From: Lachnospiraceae bacterium
GTDB taxonomy: Bacteria; Bacillota; Clostridia; Lachnospirales; Lachnospiraceae
DNA: 57,889 nt
Direction of reading: 5' to 3'
NCBI GenBank assembly: GCA_017517305.1
Contig: JAFWZV010000014.1
Coordinates: forward strand, 1 to 57,889
Below, one piece after another: positions 1-7,956 of the stretch. A program made the position numbers and the translations under genes. The notes beneath the pieces were generated by a model. It worked only from the letters and a program-made list of their open reading frames with translations, was not told the origin of the DNA and did no database searches. How positions within the stretch are numbered: position 1 is the first letter of the stretch; the number at the start of each line of letters is the position of its first letter.

Positions 1-1329
1 ATATTACTAATTATATTTAGTTTAGTTTTTTATGCTGTAGGAGAGCCAGTATATGTATTTTTAATGATAGGAGTGTCTTTTGTAAATTACATATTTGGTT
101 TAATAATAGGAAAGCACAAAAAATGTAAAAAACTATGGCTTATATTATCAGTAATTATTAATGTTGGAGTATTATTTGTATTCAAGTATGTGAATTTTAT
201 AATTTTCAATATAAATAACAGCTTTAATACAAATATTCCTTTAACTAAATTGGTTATGCCTATAGGTATTTCCTTTTTTACCTTTCAAGCTATGTCTTAT
301 GTTATAGATGTATATAGGAAGGATTGTGAGTACCAGAAGAATTACTTCAATGTATTACTTTATATATCCTTTTTCCCTCAGCTTATAGCGGGTCCTATTA
401 TAAAATACCACGATATGGAGAAAGAGATAACGGATAGGAAACAAACCTTAGATGATGTTGAATGTGGAATTAGAAGATTTATAATTGGTTTAACAAAAAA
501 AGTTATTATATCAAATGCTATTGCACAGGTTGTAGACAATCTTATGTTAGATATTACAAATATGACAATGTTGGCAGCGTGGGTTATGGCAATTGGTTAC
601 GCGTTGCAGATATATTATGATTTCAGTGGCTATAGTGATATGGCTATTGGTCTTGGTAGAATGTTCGGATTTCATTTTAAAGAGAATTTTGATTATCCAT
701 ATAGTGCTATAAGTATTAAAGATTTCTGGAGAAGATGGCATATATCCTTATCTACCTGGTTTAAGGAATATGTATATATACCTTTAGGTGGAAACAGACT
801 GGGAAAGGTAAGAACGGTAATAAATAAATATATTGTATTCTTTCTTACAGGCTTTTGGCATGGCGCCAACTGGACATTTATCGCATGGGGAATTGTGCAT
901 GGAACATTTTCTGTGCTAGAGGAAACAAAGAATTTTAATATTAATAATATAAAATTCAAATCAGTGAGATATATTTATACGATGCTCATAGTGGTGTTAG
1001 CCTTTGTAATATTTAGAGCTGACACTTTGTCGCAGGCATTAGATATAATGTCTAAAATGTTTTATATAGGTGTTAAGGATGGAGTAACTAATATATATTT
1101 GCTTGCACAGCTAACTCCATATAAGATTTTTGCGTTTGTTATTGGTTTATTGTTTGCGTTTCCTTGGGTGGATAAATTGATGCTTAAACTAAAAAACAGA
1201 AGTAAGAATCAATGTTTATATAATATTTGTTATATAATATCAGGTGTATTTTTGTTAGGATGTTTGCTTCTATGCATTATTACACTTGCGTCAGATTCCT
1301 ATAATCCATTTATATATTTTAGATTTTAA
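1..1329 (+). CDS. MBOAT-family membrane O-acyltransferase (5' end cut off)
   Basis: Polytopic membrane O-acyltransferase of the AlgI/DltB type, which moves acyl (usually acetyl) groups across the membrane onto cell-surface or exported polysaccharide. The reading frame is open from base 1 through the first visible ATG at 64, so the true start lies outside the window; 442 residues are visible. Family signatures are present: the motif FWRRWHISLSTWF with the conserved Trp/His, then GFWHGANW and AWGIVHG, which carry the histidines considered catalytic in MBOAT enzymes, among many hydrophobic segments. An AlgX/DHHW-like gene begins 9 bases downstream, the usual partner in two-component O-acetylation systems. 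The acceptor polymer cannot be told from this window. The family call is certain; the substrate is inference. Confidence 0.9.
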   Translation: MLLIIFSLVFYAVGEPVYVFLMIGVSFVNYIFGLIIGKHKKCKKLWLILSVIINVGVLFVFKYVNFIIFNINNSFNTNIPLTKLVMPIGISFFTFQAMSYVIDVYRKDCEYQKNYFNVLLYISFFPQLIAGPIIKYHDMEKEITDRKQTLDDVECGIRRFIIGLTKKVIISNAIAQVVDNLMLDITNMTMLAAWVMAIGYALQIYYDFSGYSDMAIGLGRMFGFHFKENFDYPYSAISIKDFWRRWHISLSTWFKEYVYIPLGGNRLGKVRTVINKYIVFFLTGFWHGANWTFIAWGIVHGTFSVLEETKNFNINNIKFKSVRYIYTMLIVVLAFVIFRADTLSQALDIMSKMFYIGVKDGVTNIYLLAQLTPYKIFAFVIGLLFAFPWVDKLMLKLKNRSKNQCLYNICYIISGVFLLGCLLLCIITLASDSYNPFIYFRF

Positions 1330-1338
1330 AGAGGCATT

Positions 1339-2757
1339 ATGAGAACATATAAGATTGGTTTTATAATAGTATTTTTGATAATAATTGCATTACCCTTTGT
1401 AGGACTTATATGGTATGAAGAGCCAGAAACTACAGAGAATAAGGTTTTGACCCCCAAGCCAGTTTTGGTAGATGATGAAGGATTTAATATAAATTTTCTT
1501 CCTGAATTAGATGCTTACTATTCTGATCATTTCGCCTACAGACAGGAACTGGTTACTGCAAATGCAGTGGTTAAAGCTAATGTATTTGGTGAGTCCAGTG
1601 AGGAACTTGCTATTGTGGGCCAGGATGGCTGGCTCTACCTAAAGGTATCACTAGAAGATTATCAAGGTACAAATGTATCCTCAAATCGAGGACTTAACAA
1701 TATGGCAAAGAGCCTTAGTCTTATGCAGGGGTATGTTGAAGGCTTAGGTGGCAGCTTTGTATTTGTTTGCGCTCCTAATAAGAATACTCTGTATCCTGAG
1801 TATATGCCATATTACTATCAAGTTATTAATGAGGATAATAATTTAGATTTATTAACTCCAAAGCTATATAAGTATGGAATCAATTACGTTGATGCTAAAG
1901 CTTTGTTTGAAGCAGAGAGTGATATTTTGTATCATGTAGGTGATTCACATTGGAATAACAAGGGAGCGGCTATGGTTCAGGATTTAATTCTTGATGAAGC
2001 AGGAGTGGACCATACTGATTTTACTACTCTTAGTTATAAAACCTATGATACATTTCAAGGAGATATAGATAAGATTTTGTATCCTCTTAATAGACATAAT
2101 GAAATTGAATATGATTATTCTGAACATTTATTTTATAAATATTTAACACCGGTGACTGATGCACCCATTGTAGAACAAAATGTTGTTGAAACAACAAATA
2201 TGAGTACTGATGGTGATAAGCTTCTTTGCTTTAGAGATTCATTTGGTAATACTTTACTTCCGTTTTTGGCTCATGAATTTGAATATTGTTATTTTAGCAA
2301 GAATGTGCCATATAGAATGGACTATATGTATGATAAGAGTACGAATGTGTGCGTAGTTGAATTAGTAGAGAGAAATCTTATTCAGCTTGTTAGATTTGCG
2401 CCTGTAATGCCGGCACCACTTAGAACCTTTGGAGAAACATGTACAGAATATAATAGTGAATGTACAACTCTCAATATATCTAGCTTTGAATCATATTATA
2501 AGCTTAGCGGTCAGGTTGATTGTGCATATGTTTCAGATGATTCTCCTATATATATAAGACTAAGTTCTGGTTCGAATATTTATGTTGTAGAGGCTTTTCC
2601 TGTTGATGAGGATTACAAGGGCGGAGCTGTTAGTGATTATGGGTATGTTGCGTACTTAAATCAGACTTCGCTGCCGGTTGGAGAATATACAGTTGAAATT
2701 ATTACAGAAAATGGTGTATATTATAATATGATTTGTGATACAAATATTATATTTTAG
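1339..2757 (+). CDS. AlgX/AlgJ-like DHHW-family (SGNH-type) O-acetylation partner protein
   Basis: Predicted membrane-anchored extracytoplasmic protein of 472 residues with one N-terminal hydrophobic segment (about residues 5-26), followed by the family's start-of-domain pattern ENKVLTPKP. It contains GDSHWNNKGA, the Asp-x-His motif of AlgJ/AlgX-type acetyl esterase/transferases, and later FRDSFGN, which looks like the serine block of the SGNH fold. These proteins take acetyl groups delivered by the neighbouring MBOAT protein and place them on a polysaccharide. The start follows an AGAGG ribosome site 9 bases after the MBOAT stop, so the two genes are probably co-transcribed. The C-terminal 100 residues after the SGNH region look like an extra beta-rich domain. 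The exact polymer is unknown. Confidence 0.8.
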   Translation: MRTYKIGFIIVFLIIIALPFVGLIWYEEPETTENKVLTPKPVLVDDEGFNINFLPELDAYYSDHFAYRQELVTANAVVKANVFGESSEELAIVGQDGWLYLKVSLEDYQGTNVSSNRGLNNMAKSLSLMQGYVEGLGGSFVFVCAPNKNTLYPEYMPYYYQVINEDNNLDLLTPKLYKYGINYVDAKALFEAESDILYHVGDSHWNNKGAAMVQDLILDEAGVDHTDFTTLSYKTYDTFQGDIDKILYPLNRHNEIEYDYSEHLFYKYLTPVTDAPIVEQNVVETTNMSTDGDKLLCFRDSFGNTLLPFLAHEFEYCYFSKNVPYRMDYMYDKSTNVCVVELVERNLIQLVRFAPVMPAPLRTFGETCTEYNSECTTLNISSFESYYKLSGQVDCAYVSDDSPIYIRLSSGSNIYVVEAFPVDEDYKGGAVSDYGYVAYLNQTSLPVGEYTVEIITENGVYYNMICDTNIIF

Positions 2758-2775
2758 AGTATAAGGAGTATACAT

Positions 2776-3216
2776 ATGAAGAAAAATATAATTGTTTTAT
2801 TGGTGTCAGGATTGTTATTAATAGGTCTTGTGGCATGTGATTCAGATAATAAAGTTGATACAGACACAACAGAGGTTACAACCGTTGAGACAACAGAAGC
2901 CATAACAGAAGAAAAGACTACAGAAGAGTCTACTTCTGAGGAAAAAACCACTGAAGAAAAAACCACTGAAGAAAAAACCACAGAGGAGTTAACAACAGAA
3001 GCACCAGTTACAACAGTAGCACCGGCAACAACAGCAGCGCCGGCAACAACAGCAGCGCCAGTGACAACAGCAGCACCAGCAACAACAGCAGCGCCGGTAA
3101 CAACAGCAGCACCAGCTACTGAGGAAGAAAGATATATTATTTCACAGACACCTAATTGCGAAAAGGGTGGATATGATATATTGTGGAGTGATGGTACTGT
3201 GGAATGGGTACCATAA
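2776..3216 (+). CDS. Thr/Pro/Ala-rich tandem-repeat lipoprotein
   Basis: Small predicted lipoprotein of 146 residues. The signal peptide ends in a lipobox (GLVAC, Cys21). The middle is low complexity: residues about 46-75 are six pentapeptide copies of the EKTTE type, and residues about 76-115 are six hexapeptide copies of the APxTTA type, a stalk rich in Thr and Pro like heavily glycosylated or wall-spanning linkers. Only the last 30 residues are non-repetitive, with a compact GGYDILWSDGTVEWVP ending that resembles short C-terminal motifs in other clostridial secreted proteins (recollection, not searched). It sits 18 bases after the AlgX-like gene with a good AAGGAG site and is followed by a terminator, so it appears to close the O-acetylation operon. 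No function can be assigned. Confidence 0.8.
   Translation: MKKNIIVLLVSGLLLIGLVACDSDNKVDTDTTEVTTVETTEAITEEKTTEESTSEEKTTEEKTTEEKTTEELTTEAPVTTVAPATTAAPATTAAPVTTAAPATTAAPVTTAAPATEEERYIISQTPNCEKGGYDILWSDGTVEWVP
2911..3000 (+). repeat. 15-bp tandem repeat, six copies
   Basis: Six consecutive 15-base units encode EKTTE-like pentapeptides. The three central copies (2941-2985) are near-identical, with consensus GAAAAAACCACTGAA; the flanking copies are more diverged. All remain in frame inside the lipoprotein gene. Such an array can gain or lose units without a frameshift. Confidence 0.9.
3001..3108 (+). repeat. 18-bp tandem repeat, six copies plus a partial
   Basis: Six consecutive 18-base units of the form GCxCCxGxxACAACAGxA encode APVTTA/APATTA hexapeptides, followed by a partial unit to 3120. 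Copies differ mainly at third codon positions, so the protein repeat is better conserved than the DNA. Confidence 0.9.
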
Positions 3217-3237
3217 TAGATAGTTAATAAAAAATGT

Positions 3238-3264
3238 AGGAGAACTTCAATGTTCTCCTTTTTT
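3238..3264 (+). terminator. Rho-independent terminator of the O-acetylation/lipoprotein operon
   Basis: An 8-bp stem (AGGAGAAC / GTTCTCCT) with a 6-base loop is followed directly by a run of T residues. It lies 22 bases after the lipoprotein stop. Confidence 0.9.
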
Positions 3265-3290
3265 CTTTGGAATCAATCTTTTAAATTAAA

Positions 3291-3319
3291 TTGAACATAT
3301 GTACAAAATATGATAAAAT
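3291..3319 (+). promoter_or_regulatory. Sigma-A-type promoter for rsmE operon
   Basis: TTGAAC (3291-3296), a 17-base spacer, then TAAAAT (3314-3319). It is placed after the preceding terminator and 46 bases before rsmE. Confidence 0.7.
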
Positions 3320-3364
3320 ACATTAGTTTGAAATATGTTAATAAAGTAAAAAAGGAAAATATAT

Positions 3365-4102
3365 ATGCATCGTTTTTTTGTAGATAATTGCAATGGTTTT
3401 TCAGACAATATAATAATTACCGGCAGTGATGTTAATCATATAAAAAATGTTCTGAGAATTCGTCAAGGTGAGAGAATTCTTGTCAGCGATGGTAATGGTA
3501 TTGATTACGAGTGTACTGTCACAGATATGGATGATGATACAGTTACAGCTAGAATAGAAGATGTTCTCAAGAATTCTGCTGAGCTTTCCACTAAGATTAC
3601 TCTTTTTCAGGGTATGCCTAAGTCAGATAAGCTGGAATTGATTATTCAAAAGGCTGTTGAACTTGGTGTATATGAGATAATTCCTGTTATTACCAAAAGA
3701 TCAGTGGTGAAAATTGATGAAAAGAAGGCTTCTAAGAAACTTGATAGATATAATGGTATTGCAGAAGCTGCAGGTAAACAATCAGGACGAGGAATTATAC
3801 CACAAGTTAAAGATTTTATGAGCTTTAAACAGGCTATAGAATATGCAAAGAACTTAGACATGAATATAATTCCTTATGAAGAGGCGAAAGGCTTGGAATA
3901 TTCTCGACAAGTGATAAAGGATATTAAAGGCAAGAAAAATCTTGGTGTTTTTATAGGTCCAGAGGGTGGTTTTGCAAAAGAAGAGGTAGATATGGCTATT
4001 GATATGGGAGCTAAGTGTATAACCCTTGGTAATCGTATACTTAGAACAGAGACAGCTGGACTTGCTGTGATATCAATTATAATGTTTGAGATAGATGAGT
4101 AG
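3365..4102 (+). CDS. rsmE: 16S rRNA (uracil(1498)-N(3))-methyltransferase RsmE
   Basis: SPOUT-superfamily methyltransferase that uses S-adenosylmethionine to methylate N3 of U1498 in 16S rRNA. At 245 residues it has normal family length. The C-terminal knot motifs are clear: GPEGGF followed by LGNRILRTETA near the end, which form the SAM site. The N-terminal PUA-like part starts MHRFFV and contains DVNHIKNVLR. In many Firmicutes rsmE follows dnaJ-prmA; here it stands at the head of an RNA modification group with a cysteine desulfurase and thiI downstream. It has its own promoter upstream. Confidence 0.95.
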   Translation: MHRFFVDNCNGFSDNIIITGSDVNHIKNVLRIRQGERILVSDGNGIDYECTVTDMDDDTVTARIEDVLKNSAELSTKITLFQGMPKSDKLELIIQKAVELGVYEIIPVITKRSVVKIDEKKASKKLDRYNGIAEAAGKQSGRGIIPQVKDFMSFKQAIEYAKNLDMNIIPYEEAKGLEYSRQVIKDIKGKKNLGVFIGPEGGFAKEEVDMAIDMGAKCITLGNRILRTETAGLAVISIIMFEIDE

Positions 4103-4151
4103 GATATAGTATTATAAATGTTTCTTTTTGAACAAGGGAGATAAATTTAAG

Positions 4152-5294
4152 ATGGAAGTATATTTTGATAACGCTGCCACAACTAAAGTGTATTCAGAGG
4201 TCAAAGAGCTTATGATTAAGCTTTTAGAAGAGGATTATGGTAATCCTTCTTCTCTTCATATGAAAGGTGTTGAGGCAGAGAAATATATAAAAAAAGCCAC
4301 AACACAAATTGCCACAGAGCTTAAGTGTCAGGAAAAAGAGATAGTTTTCACCTCTGGTGGTACAGAAGCAAATAATTTTGCTTTAATCGGTGGTGCCATG
4401 GCTCACAGACGTGCAGGAAAGCACATTGTTACAACTAATATTGAACATGCCTCTGTAAGTGCAACTTTAGAGTTTCTTGTAAAGGAAGGCTATGAGGTAA
4501 GCTATATTGGTGTAGATGAGAAGGGTATTGTAAAACTTGATGAGTTAAAAGCTGCGCTTCGTGAGGACACCATACTAGTGTCTGTTATGTATGTTAATAA
4601 CGAAATTGGTTCAATTCAACCTATAGAAGATATATCAAAGATAGTTAAGGCATATAATCCACAGATTCTTCTTCATGTGGATGCGGTACAGGCCTTTGGA
4701 AAGCTAAGATTTTCACCTAAGAAGCTTGGTGTGGACTTGCTTAGTATTAGCGGTCATAAAATCCATGGACCTAAGGGGTCGGGAGTATTATATATTAAGG
4801 ATAAGACTCTTATTAGACCAACCATGTATGGTGGTGGTCAGCAAAAGGCTATGCGTTCCGGTACAGAGAATGTTCCTGCAATTGCAGGTATGGGTTTGGC
4901 TGCAGAGCTTATGTATAAGAATCATGATGATAAAATGGAACATATCAAGAATTTAAAGGATACATTTATTGATAAGGTAATCAAGCTTGAAAATGTATTC
5001 GATAATTCCGGTGAGGCTCCACATATAGCCAGCATTACATTTGTTGGAATAAGAAGTGAGGTAATGCTTCATGCTTTAGAGGAAAAGGGAATTTATGTTT
5101 CCTCTGGATCGGCCTGTTCCTCAAATAAGACAAATGTAAGTGGTGTATTAAAAGCTATAAATCTTCCGAAGGAAAGGCTTGAATCTACATTAAGATTCAG
5201 CTTTTGTGAGTCAAATACTATGGAAGAGGTTGAATATGCAGTAAAGTGTATAGAGGAGATACTTCCGGTTTTTAGAAGATATATTAGAAAATAG
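4152..5294 (+). CDS. Cysteine desulfurase (IscS/NifS/NifZ-type), likely sulfur donor for ThiI
   Basis: PLP-dependent enzyme that takes sulfur from cysteine as an enzyme persulfide. The start chosen is ATG 4152, because a GGGAG ribosome site (4136-4140) precedes it and the protein then begins MEVYFDNAATT as in the family; the upstream TTG at 4128 would overlap that site. The length is 380 residues. The PLP lysine is in SGHKIHG (Lys203) and the catalytic cysteine is in SSGSACSS (Cys322). There are 40 bases to thiI, and the ThiI downstream lacks a rhodanese domain. B. subtilis pairs such a ThiI with the dedicated desulfurase NifZ, so this is probably the functional equivalent. No iscU gene is nearby, which argues against a general Fe-S role. 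Confidence 0.92.
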   Translation: MEVYFDNAATTKVYSEVKELMIKLLEEDYGNPSSLHMKGVEAEKYIKKATTQIATELKCQEKEIVFTSGGTEANNFALIGGAMAHRRAGKHIVTTNIEHASVSATLEFLVKEGYEVSYIGVDEKGIVKLDELKAALREDTILVSVMYVNNEIGSIQPIEDISKIVKAYNPQILLHVDAVQAFGKLRFSPKKLGVDLLSISGHKIHGPKGSGVLYIKDKTLIRPTMYGGGQQKAMRSGTENVPAIAGMGLAAELMYKNHDDKMEHIKNLKDTFIDKVIKLENVFDNSGEAPHIASITFVGIRSEVMLHALEEKGIYVSSGSACSSNKTNVSGVLKAINLPKERLESTLRFSFCESNTMEEVEYAVKCIEEILPVFRRYIRK

Positions 5295-5334
5295 TTTTTT
5301 GATGAGATTAATATAACCATATTGGAGGTTAAGT

Positions 5335-6516
5335 ATGAATTATAAGATGTTTCTAGTGAAATATGCCGAGATAGGCACTAAGGGCAAAAATAGATATGTA
5401 TTCGAAGAGATTATGTGTAAGAGAATGCGAGCTTTGCTTAAGAGACATGGTAGCTTTGAAGTTAAGAGAGAGTATGGAAGAATATTTGTAGAAGCCCTCT
5501 CTGACTACGATTATGATGATGTGATAGCTGCATTACAGAAGGTGTTTGGTGTTGTTGGTATTTGTCCTGTAGTTGTTGTAGAAGATATAAGCTTTGACAA
5601 AATTTCTGAAGCTGTAGTTTTATATGTTGAAAATGAGTTTACATACAAGGATTTTACATTTAAGTCACATGCAAAAAGGGTTAATAAGAGTTATCCTATG
5701 TCTTCTATGGAACTTAATTGCGAGATAGGAACAGTGCTTCTTGATAAGTTCCCTGATATGAAAGTAGATGTTCATAATCCGGCCGTTATGATAAATGTTG
5801 AAGTAAGAGATGTAGCATATATTTATTCTAAGACTATTCCAGGTCCAGGTGGGCTACCTGTTGGAACCAATGGTAAGGGTATGACTCTTTTATCAGGTGG
5901 TATCGACAGTCCAGTTGCCGCTTATATGATAGCTAAAAGAGGAGTTGAGCTGGAGGCAGTGTATTTTCATGCCCCTCCATATACTAGTGAGAGAGCAAAA
6001 CAGAAGGTTGTTGATTTGGCTAAGCTTGTATCACAGTACTCGGGTCCTATTAAGCTTCATATAGTTAATTTTACAGATGTTCAACTTGCAATATATGATA
6101 ACTGTCCTCATGATGAGCTTACTATTATTATGAAGAGAGTATTCTATAAGATGGCTCAGGATCTTGCCTTGGCAAATGATTGTCAATGTATTATAACTGG
6201 TGAGAGTATTGGCCAGGTTTCAAGTCAGACAGTTCAGAGCTTATCTGTTATTGATTTAGCTGCCGATAAGCTTCCAGTTATGAGGCCATGTATTGGTATG
6301 GACAAGCAGGAAATAATAGATTTGTCTGAGAAGATTGGAACCTATGAGACTTCCATTCAACCTTATGAGGATTGCTGTACAACCTTTGTTGCTAAGCATC
6401 CTGTTACTAGACCTAAGCTTGATAAAATATTAGAATCCGAGCAGGCGTTAGTTGGCAAGATAGAGGAATTGTATGAAAAGGCTATGAATGAGGTTGAAGT
6501 GGTAATTTGTAAATAG
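5335..6516 (+). CDS. thiI: tRNA 4-thiouridine synthetase ThiI (no rhodanese domain)
   Basis: Makes 4-thiouridine at position 8 of tRNA; in some bacteria it also serves thiamine thiazole synthesis. It has 393 residues: an N-terminal ferredoxin-like/THUMP region (about 1-165) and an adenylating PP-loop domain with LSGGIDSPVAAYM. There is no C-terminal rhodanese extension, unlike the E. coli enzyme, which fits the shorter Bacillus type that receives sulfur directly from an adjacent cysteine desulfurase. GGAGG precedes the start. Context and length together suggest tRNA modification rather than thiamine synthesis, and no thi genes are nearby. Confidence 0.95.
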   Translation: MNYKMFLVKYAEIGTKGKNRYVFEEIMCKRMRALLKRHGSFEVKREYGRIFVEALSDYDYDDVIAALQKVFGVVGICPVVVVEDISFDKISEAVVLYVENEFTYKDFTFKSHAKRVNKSYPMSSMELNCEIGTVLLDKFPDMKVDVHNPAVMINVEVRDVAYIYSKTIPGPGGLPVGTNGKGMTLLSGGIDSPVAAYMIAKRGVELEAVYFHAPPYTSERAKQKVVDLAKLVSQYSGPIKLHIVNFTDVQLAIYDNCPHDELTIIMKRVFYKMAQDLALANDCQCIITGESIGQVSSQTVQSLSVIDLAADKLPVMRPCIGMDKQEIIDLSEKIGTYETSIQPYEDCCTTFVAKHPVTRPKLDKILESEQALVGKIEELYEKAMNEVEVVICK

Positions 6517-6576
6517 CCTTTGGAAATTACTTAGATACATCCTAAATATATATATATGATAGGACAATAATATAAT

Positions 6577-7470
6577 ATGATTATAAGTAATATAAAACAT
6601 CAGCAATTGAACAAAAATAATTATGCAATGGGAGTGACCTGTCTATTAGGTTCTGTGCTATGTTTTTCCTTGATGAATTTATTCGTCAGATTAGCTGGTG
6701 ATTTACCCTCAATTCAAAAAAGCTTTTTTAGAAATGTGATTGCTCTTATAGTTGCTCTTGCTGCCTTGGCTAAGTCAGGAGGAAATTTTAAATTTAAGAA
6801 AGGAAATTTTAAAGATTTATTTCTTCGTTCTTTGGCTGGTACTATTGGAGTTTTTTGTAATTTTTATGCTATGGATAATTTGAATATATCAGATGCATCA
6901 ATTCTTAATAAGTTATCTCCGTTCTTTGCTATTATATTTTCCTTTTTTATACTTAAAGAAAAGGCAAATAAGTTTGAATGGTCAGCGGTTATAATTGCAT
7001 TTATTGGAGCACTATTTGTTATTAAACCATCCTTTGATGTGGAAGTAATACCTTCATTCATAGGATTTTTAGGTGGCTGTGCAGCTGGTATGGCATATAC
7101 TTATGTTAGAAAATTAGGTCTTAAGGGTGAGAGAAGTATGATTATAGTGTTGTATTTTAGCATTTTTTCTACTTTGTGTACACTTCCATATATAATATTT
7201 AACTATTCACCTATGAGTGCTAAACAAGTATTTATCTTGATTTTATGCGGTCTTAGTGCGGCTGGTGGTCAGGTACTTATAACAAAGGCATATTCCTTTG
7301 CGCCAGCTAAGGAAATATCAGTTTTTGATTTTTCAATAGTAATAACTACGGCTATTTTAGGCTTTTTCTTTCTTAATCAAATACCAGACATATTTAGTGT
7401 GGTTGGTTATGTAATAATAATTGGAGTTGCAATTGTTAAGTGGCGTTATGGCTTGAAAAAAACTAATTAA
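6577..7470 (+). CDS. EamA/DMT-family permease
   Basis: Drug/metabolite transporter superfamily protein of 297 residues with about ten predicted membrane helices arranged as two EamA repeats, roughly residues 15-140 and 155-290. The first repeat has the typical pattern of SLMNLFVRLAG, then an RN pair (FFRN), and ends in FFILKEK; the second repeat ends FFFLNQIPD. These carriers export or exchange amino acids, nucleotides or sugars, and the substrate cannot be inferred here. The ribosome site is weak (AGGA 11 bases before the ATG). It lies 60 bases after thiI with no clear terminator between. Confidence 0.85.
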   Translation: MIISNIKHQQLNKNNYAMGVTCLLGSVLCFSLMNLFVRLAGDLPSIQKSFFRNVIALIVALAALAKSGGNFKFKKGNFKDLFLRSLAGTIGVFCNFYAMDNLNISDASILNKLSPFFAIIFSFFILKEKANKFEWSAVIIAFIGALFVIKPSFDVEVIPSFIGFLGGCAAGMAYTYVRKLGLKGERSMIIVLYFSIFSTLCTLPYIIFNYSPMSAKQVFILILCGLSAAGGQVLITKAYSFAPAKEISVFDFSIVITTAILGFFFLNQIPDIFSVVGYVIIIGVAIVKWRYGLKKTN

Positions 7471-7484
7471 AAAGGATGGTTGAT

Positions 7485-7868
7485 ATGATTCTATATAACG
7501 CTGGTAAAATTAAATCATTTGAGAACTTAAAGGCTCTTGCATTAACAGTGGGAGAAACTGAAGAATTTGCTGCAACCTTGTGGCGGGATATGCTTCAAGA
7601 ACAGGAATTGTTAGAGGAATTTAACTATTATGTAGTTAATAGAACTCTTAAAGGTACTGTAAAATGTGGTGACTTTTCTTTGCTAGATTTATATTTTGCT
7701 CAAATGAATAAATATAATTATTTTCATGATATAGGTAAAAATCCAAACAATTGTAATAAGGAGAGGATGATTCTTCATGCATTTAAACAGATGGTTGAAA
7801 TGAAGAAAGACCCTGAATATTTGAAACATTTCGAAAGTGCTGAATATAAAAGCATGGATGTTATGTAA
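7485..7868 (+). CDS. Small conserved hypothetical protein, soluble
   Basis: Not assigned to a named family. The start is placed at ATG 7485 because AAAGGA (7471-7476) is at the right distance; the ATG at 7476 overlaps that site. The protein has 127 residues, no signal peptide or membrane segment, is probably all-helical and is acidic near the N-terminus (VGETEEFAATLW). The middle has DLYFAQMNKYNYFHD and the C-terminus NKERMILHAFKQMVEM. I recall similar short proteins in other Lachnospiraceae, but this is memory rather than a search. It is 14 bases after the EamA gene, probably in the same transcript. Confidence 0.65.
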   Translation: MILYNAGKIKSFENLKALALTVGETEEFAATLWRDMLQEQELLEEFNYYVVNRTLKGTVKCGDFSLLDLYFAQMNKYNYFHDIGKNPNNCNKERMILHAFKQMVEMKKDPEYLKHFESAEYKSMDVM

Positions 7869-7956
7869 TAAATTATTTAATTAAATTCGCTTATAGGCAT
7901 TTGCAATGTGTTATATGGTTCAAGTGCTTGTAATATATATGAACAGGAGAGAAATT

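Noticed and set aside
2754-2981. Minus-strand frame encoding a Ser/Val repeat protein
   Set aside because: It is the reverse reading of the repeat arrays in the lipoprotein gene and has no ribosome site.
2911-3120. CRISPR-like repeat array
   Set aside because: Repeats are directly adjacent, in frame and without spacers; they are coding tandem repeats.
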